Position numbers and translations under genes: made by a program. From the NCBI GenBank assembly GCA_964581455.1, contig CAZOOT010000134.1, positions 1 to 8,693 of the forward strand: DNA of 8,693 bases, read 5' to 3'. The notes below the pieces were generated by a model. That model was given only the letters and a program-made list of their open reading frames with translations, did not search any database and was not told where the DNA came from. The stretch's first letter is position 1. Every line of letters begins with the position of its first letter. Below are positions 5,314 through 8,693 of this stretch, one piece after another. The stretch is from VBAS01 sp964581455 (GTDB taxonomy: Bacteria; Bacteroidota; Bacteroidia; Chitinophagales; Chitinophagaceae).

Positions 5314-5535
5314 CTGGATTCGTAATTGGAATTTGATAGAAGGAAATTGACATAGTTTGATTTTAAGGAAGAGTCCGTATGATGTTTATTTATTTTCCGA
5401 AGTTTGACATATCATACATCAGTTTACCCGTTTAAAATGGCTAACTATTGAATCGGATTGACCGGATACAAAACGGGGGATAACAATGGAAGAAAGCCTG
5501 ATAAATTTATCGCTTGTTGTTTATAACTTTCAGGT

Positions 5536-7812
5536 ATGAAGAATTTATACACAGTTATATTGGTTTTGATGCTTGCAATAAGATGCCTGGCACAAACCAA
5601 TACTCCTGAATGGAGAGTACTGCCTATAGAAAGACTTCCCCCGGATAAACGCCCCTATTTTTATAAATTGTTATGTTCTTCCAGCGGTTCACTGATATTA
5701 ACCAGTTCTCATGGTCTTATTAATTTCCAGGGATTCAAAATCAATTTTCCAGCTATGTCCCTGATGGCAAGTAAAAAAATCAATATAGAAAAAATTCGGA
5801 ATCCGCATACAGAAGACAGCATCCAATCCTTTTGCCGGGGTTCAGACAACAATCTTTTCTTTTTATCAGCAACGGGAAGAATTTACTATATGAATGAAAA
5901 TTCAATCAGTTTATCCGGCTGGTCCTATCCACCTCTTTATATTCCTGTTATTACAAAAAATAAAGTATCAATTGTATGGGCAGATAAAAAAGGCAATTTG
6001 TTTGTTGGTGTAAATGCTGACAGTTTGATAATTTTTCCGGCTGCTGCCTTGCATTCGCCTTTGAAAGGAGAAATGAGCCCTGAAGGAAATTTTATTTCAA
6101 AGGAAATAACCAAAAATCAGAAAAAAGTATTTATCAATGGATCGCCTTGTATTTTTTCCTTCACTTCTGATTCTAATAATCCCGGCGATATTATAATGGC
6201 AACAGATAGAGGATTTTTCCGATTGCAAAAAAATACATGGAAAGCTGAACCACTTGGTGAACGATGGAATAAAAAAATTACTGTTACAGGTATTGATATT
6301 GCTGCTAACGGCAATATTTGGTTTGGTACAATTGAGAAAGGGATGGGCCATTATAAGGCAGCAGAAAATAAGTACTATTTTTTTACAGGTAAATCTAAGA
6401 CAGGCGGCTATGGGGCCTTTTCCATTAATTCTTTATGTAAAAAATCTCCGGATGAATATTTTGTGGCTGTTGCCGATTCACTGCCGGCAGTATTTAACAG
6501 TAAGAACCAAACTTTCTCATTTATTTCTGATACCATTTTCAAAAGATCAAAAAGCAAAACAACTGATATCAGGTTGGATGGTTTTGGAAATTTGTTTGCT
6601 GTTATTGGAGGACAATTGTTTTATACCCGTGATTTTAATTCTGCCAGAAATTTTTCAGAAATAACTCTGGACAGCAATGCTTATACACCGTTTATCTATG
6701 ACTTACTGATAAACAGCAGGCCTTATTATGAAGTAATAACGGGAATTGAACCCTTTCCCTGGTTAAAGGAAATAAAATTAAACTATAATCAAAACCGTTT
6801 AGAGTTTAGTTATTCTTTAAAAGAATTCTGGGATCAGCAAAATACAGAGATGGCCTGGAAAATAGACGGCCTGAATATGGATTGGGTGAGTTTGCCACAG
6901 GATCCGGCAGACAAATTCAAAGCAAAATATATTCCTCCTTTGCTGCCCGGGAAATATATATTCAGGGTAAGGGCCAAAGTTGGAAATGAAAACTGGAGAA
7001 ATCATGAAGCCCTGCTGACAGTAATTATCAAACCTGCTTTTTGGCAAACGTGGTGGTTCTGGTTATCTGCAGCAGTATTTGTTACAGCAATTATCTTTTT
7101 AATAATACGATGGAGAGTATTAACTATCAGCAAGCGGGAACGATTAAAAGCCCGATATGAAAAAGAAGCTGTAGAACTGGAAGCAAAAGCACTTCGTGCC
7201 CAAATGAACCCCCATTTTGTATTTAACAGTTTAAATTCCATTAAAGCCCTCATCAATAAGAATGAAAATGAAAAAGCAACAGGTTATCTTTCTACATTCT
7301 CAAAACTTATTCGCACACTTTTTCAGAATACAGACAAACGCGAAGTAAGTCTTTTTGAAGAACTGGAAACATGCAGGCTGTATACGCAATTGGAAAAGAT
7401 GAGATTTGGTGAAAAGGTTGAATTTATTTTTGATGTTGATCAAAATATTGATTTGAAGAATATAAAAGTTCCCGCGTTGATCTTACAGCCATTTATTGAA
7501 AATGCCATCTGGCATGGATTAATGCAGAAAGAAAATGGCGGTCGGGTTATTGTGTCAGTACAGGAAATTGATGGTGCCGTAGAGTGTATTATTGATGATG
7601 ATGGCATTGGCCGGGAATTGTCGAAAAAATACAAGGCTGGTAATGAAACCATCCATCAATCAAAGGGAATCGGGTTGACACAATCAAGATTAGAATTGGA
7701 TAAATTGCTGAATGAACGCGAAGACACAATTCAAATTCTAGATAAAAAAGGTATCAACGGAAACGCTGAAGGAACTAAAGTAATTATCACTTTTAAAGAA
7801 AACAGAAATTGA
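5536..7812 (+). CDS. Propeller/Y_Y_Y sensor histidine kinase, LytS/YehU type (758 aa)
   Basis: This is an inner-membrane sensor kinase that should sense a periplasmic signal and phosphorylate the regulator encoded next. Signal peptide MKNLYTVILVLMLAIRCLAQ (cut near residue 19) exports the N-terminal part. Residues ~25-410 form a divergent beta-propeller with recognisable reg_prop-like blades, such as WADKKGNLFVG (148-158), IAANGNIWFGT (255-265) and LDGFGNLFAV (347-356). A Y_Y_Y domain covers about 418-498 (RLEFSYS, WKIDGL, PGKYIFRVRA). One transmembrane helix lies at 507-525, then a short coiled coil to ~552. The cytosolic His_kinase domain carries phosphoacceptor His560 in AQMNPHFVFNSLNSI. 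The HATPase domain has the N-box with Asn656 (LQPFIENAIWHG), the G1 motif DDDGIG (687-692) and a G2 motif KGIGLT (710-715). All key residues are present. No receiver or AraC domain is fused, unlike the long hybrid sensors of this phylum. Its stop overlaps the regulator start by 4 bp. Confidence 0.93.
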   Translation: MKNLYTVILVLMLAIRCLAQTNTPEWRVLPIERLPPDKRPYFYKLLCSSSGSLILTSSHGLINFQGFKINFPAMSLMASKKINIEKIRNPHTEDSIQSFCRGSDNNLFFLSATGRIYYMNENSISLSGWSYPPLYIPVITKNKVSIVWADKKGNLFVGVNADSLIIFPAAALHSPLKGEMSPEGNFISKEITKNQKKVFINGSPCIFSFTSDSNNPGDIIMATDRGFFRLQKNTWKAEPLGERWNKKITVTGIDIAANGNIWFGTIEKGMGHYKAAENKYYFFTGKSKTGGYGAFSINSLCKKSPDEYFVAVADSLPAVFNSKNQTFSFISDTIFKRSKSKTTDIRLDGFGNLFAVIGGQLFYTRDFNSARNFSEITLDSNAYTPFIYDLLINSRPYYEVITGIEPFPWLKEIKLNYNQNRLEFSYSLKEFWDQQNTEMAWKIDGLNMDWVSLPQDPADKFKAKYIPPLLPGKYIFRVRAKVGNENWRNHEALLTVIIKPAFWQTWWFWLSAAVFVTAIIFLIIRWRVLTISKRERLKARYEKEAVELEAKALRAQMNPHFVFNSLNSIKALINKNENEKATGYLSTFSKLIRTLFQNTDKREVSLFEELETCRLYTQLEKMRFGEKVEFIFDVDQNIDLKNIKVPALILQPFIENAIWHGLMQKENGGRVIVSVQEIDGAVECIIDDDGIGRELSKKYKAGNETIHQSKGIGLTQSRLELDKLLNEREDTIQILDKKGINGNAEGTKVIITFKENRN

Positions 7813-8561
7813 TAAAAACTATTATTATAGACGATGAACAAAATTGTATCGACAGTCTTGCTTTCGATCTGCAAAAACATTGCAGGGATGTAGAAATACT
7901 GGAAGCATGCACTAATCCCAAACAGGGATTACTGGCAATCAAAAAGAATAAACCTGATCTTGTTTTTCTTGATGTACAAATGCCATGGATGAGCGGATTT
8001 GAAATGCTGGAGCTGCTGGATGAAATAAATTTTGCCATCATTTTTACAACCGCTTTTGATCAGTTTGCTGCAAAAGCTTTTCGCATCAGCGCTATTGATT
8101 ATTTATTGAAACCTGTGGATGTTCACGATCTGAAAGAAGCTGTAAAAAAAGCGATGGAAAAAATTCAACAGAAATCGGGAATAGAAAACATTGCCAATCT
8201 TTTACAGAATATAAAAAAGCCTGAACTCAACCAACGAATCGCTGTTCCCGGAAGAGAGGGATATGAATTTATTGAAGTAGATAAAATTATTTATGCTCAG
8301 GCGGAAGGCTCCTATACTCATGTTTTTTTAAATGATAAAAGGAAGCTGATCATTTCAAAAACATTAAGCGATATTGAAGAGATGCTCCCCACTGAGAATT
8401 TCCAGCGTATTCATCACAGCACACTGGTCAATTTATCTCATGTCACACATTTGTTTAAAACAGACGGAGGTTTTGTGGTTTTAGACAATGGTGAAAAGCT
8501 GGTTGTATCTAAATCAAAAAAAGATAGTTTGATGGAGAGATTGGGGTTAAAAAAAGATTAA
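7809..8561 (+). CDS. LytTR-family response regulator (250 aa), TTG start
   Basis: Cytosolic transcription regulator, partner of the kinase just upstream. The receiver domain (1-~120) has the acidic pair Asp8/Asp9, phosphoacceptor Asp55 (LVFLDVQMP), switch Thr81 (FTTAFDQFA) and Lys101 (DYLLKPVD). All are intact, so it should be phosphorylated normally. A linker (~121-142) leads to the LytTR DNA-binding domain (~143-245): REGYEFIEVDKIIYAQAEGSYTHV, KTLSDIEEMLP, FQRIHHSTLVNLSHV and VVSKSKKD. LytTR proteins usually bind pairs of short direct repeats. The start is TTG at 7809, sharing TTGA with the kinase stop; there is no ATG nearby that keeps the first strand (IKTIIIDDE) intact. The overlap indicates translational coupling. 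The next gene begins 22 bp after the stop. Confidence 0.93.
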   Translation: MIKTIIIDDEQNCIDSLAFDLQKHCRDVEILEACTNPKQGLLAIKKNKPDLVFLDVQMPWMSGFEMLELLDEINFAIIFTTAFDQFAAKAFRISAIDYLLKPVDVHDLKEAVKKAMEKIQQKSGIENIANLLQNIKKPELNQRIAVPGREGYEFIEVDKIIYAQAEGSYTHVFLNDKRKLIISKTLSDIEEMLPTENFQRIHHSTLVNLSHVTHLFKTDGGFVVLDNGEKLVVSKSKKDSLMERLGLKKD

Positions 8562-8583
8562 AATTCACATAAATATATTTTAT

Positions 8584-8693
8584 ATGAAACGCATAATATT
8601 ATTTTACGTTATTGTTGCCATTTCAGTAAATGCTTCAGCCCAGAAAATGATGAAGCTGAATGACAGCCTGAAGGCTAATAGTGAAGTCCTGCC
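8584..8693 (+). CDS. Secreted protein, N-terminus only (cut by window edge)
   Basis: The frame starts at ATG 8584 and is open for 36 full codons to the window end. It begins MKRIILFYVIVAISVNASAQ, a clear Sec signal peptide with an ASA-Q signal-peptidase I site after residue 19. KMMKLNDSLKANSEVL follows, which is polar and possibly helical. There is too little to name a family. The start is 22 bp downstream of the regulator stop. With no terminator or TAnnTTTG box visible in the gap, it may belong to the two-component operon and could be a target or accessory protein of that system. This is inferred from position only. Confidence 0.7.
   Translation, partial: MKRIILFYVIVAISVNASAQKMMKLNDSLKANSEVL

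Larger units (their letters stand above)
5202..5535. promoter_or_regulatory. Divergent intergenic region between the envelope protein and the kinase operon
   Basis: This 334-bp gap contains the minus-strand promoter at 5239-5267, the second copy of the 45-bp element at 5269-5313, and about 220 bp of leader before the kinase start at 5536. For the kinase I see only weak plus-strand promoter candidates. TATTTTTG at 5289-5296 matches the -7 consensus, but its TTG lies only 15 bp upstream. TTTG at 5332-5335 plus TAGTTTG at 5353-5359 has a 17-bp spacer but a -7 box one base short. From 5360 to 5535 I see no ORF, no strong hairpin and no recognised riboswitch. Confidence 0.4.

Noticed and set aside
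5377..5417. 7-bp inverted repeat GTATGAT / ATCATAC upstream of the kinase
   Set aside because: The arms are short with a 27-nt loop and little extension, so it is expected by chance in AT-rich DNA.

Overview
The window looks like chromosomal DNA of a Bacteroidota member, most likely near the Chitinophagaceae. The DNA is AT-rich and starts lack Shine-Dalgarno sequences. One promoter fits the Bacteroidota TTTG-N17-TAnnTTTG consensus exactly. The gene content also fits: tandem DUF4197 proteins, a propeller/Y_Y_Y LytS-type sensor kinase with a LytTR regulator, and several short Sec or lipoprotein signals. The family placement is inference; no rRNA or marker gene is present.

Layout. At 1-569 on the minus strand are a secreted protein cut by the window edge (1-186) and a small unrecognised cytosolic protein (222-569). 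A divergent, operator-rich intergenic region (570-821) follows. Next, on the plus strand, are two tandem pairs of paralogues: two ~330-residue HTH regulators (822-1817, 1834-2835), then two DUF4197 envelope proteins (2905-3615 with a signal-peptidase I type leader, 3626-4312 a lipoprotein). A 100-bp convergent gap (4313-4412) holds a short sequence resembling an insertion-sequence end. A minus-strand envelope protein with a GATase1/DUF4350-like domain (4413-5201) is next. A second divergent intergenic region (5202-5535) leads into a two-component operon: a sensor histidine kinase (5536-7812) overlapping by 4 bp a LytTR response regulator with a TTG start (7809-8561). A secreted protein cut by the right edge begins at 8584.

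How the parts may work together. The kinase and regulator form a standard envelope-sensing phosphorelay. The main unexplained signal is a ~45-bp element present once in each of the two divergent intergenic regions (604-648 and 5269-5313). It contains TTTGCA motifs 21 bp apart. In the second copy it sits directly behind the -33 box of the best promoter in the window. Around the first copy there are more TGCA motifs and a perfect GTTGCA/TGCAAC palindrome ahead of the HTH pair. This suggests a common regulator, possibly the LytTR protein or one of the HTH paralogues, linking the kinase operon, the HTH pair and the flanking minus-strand genes. That link is a hypothesis. No complete mobile element, CRISPR array or RNA gene was recognised.
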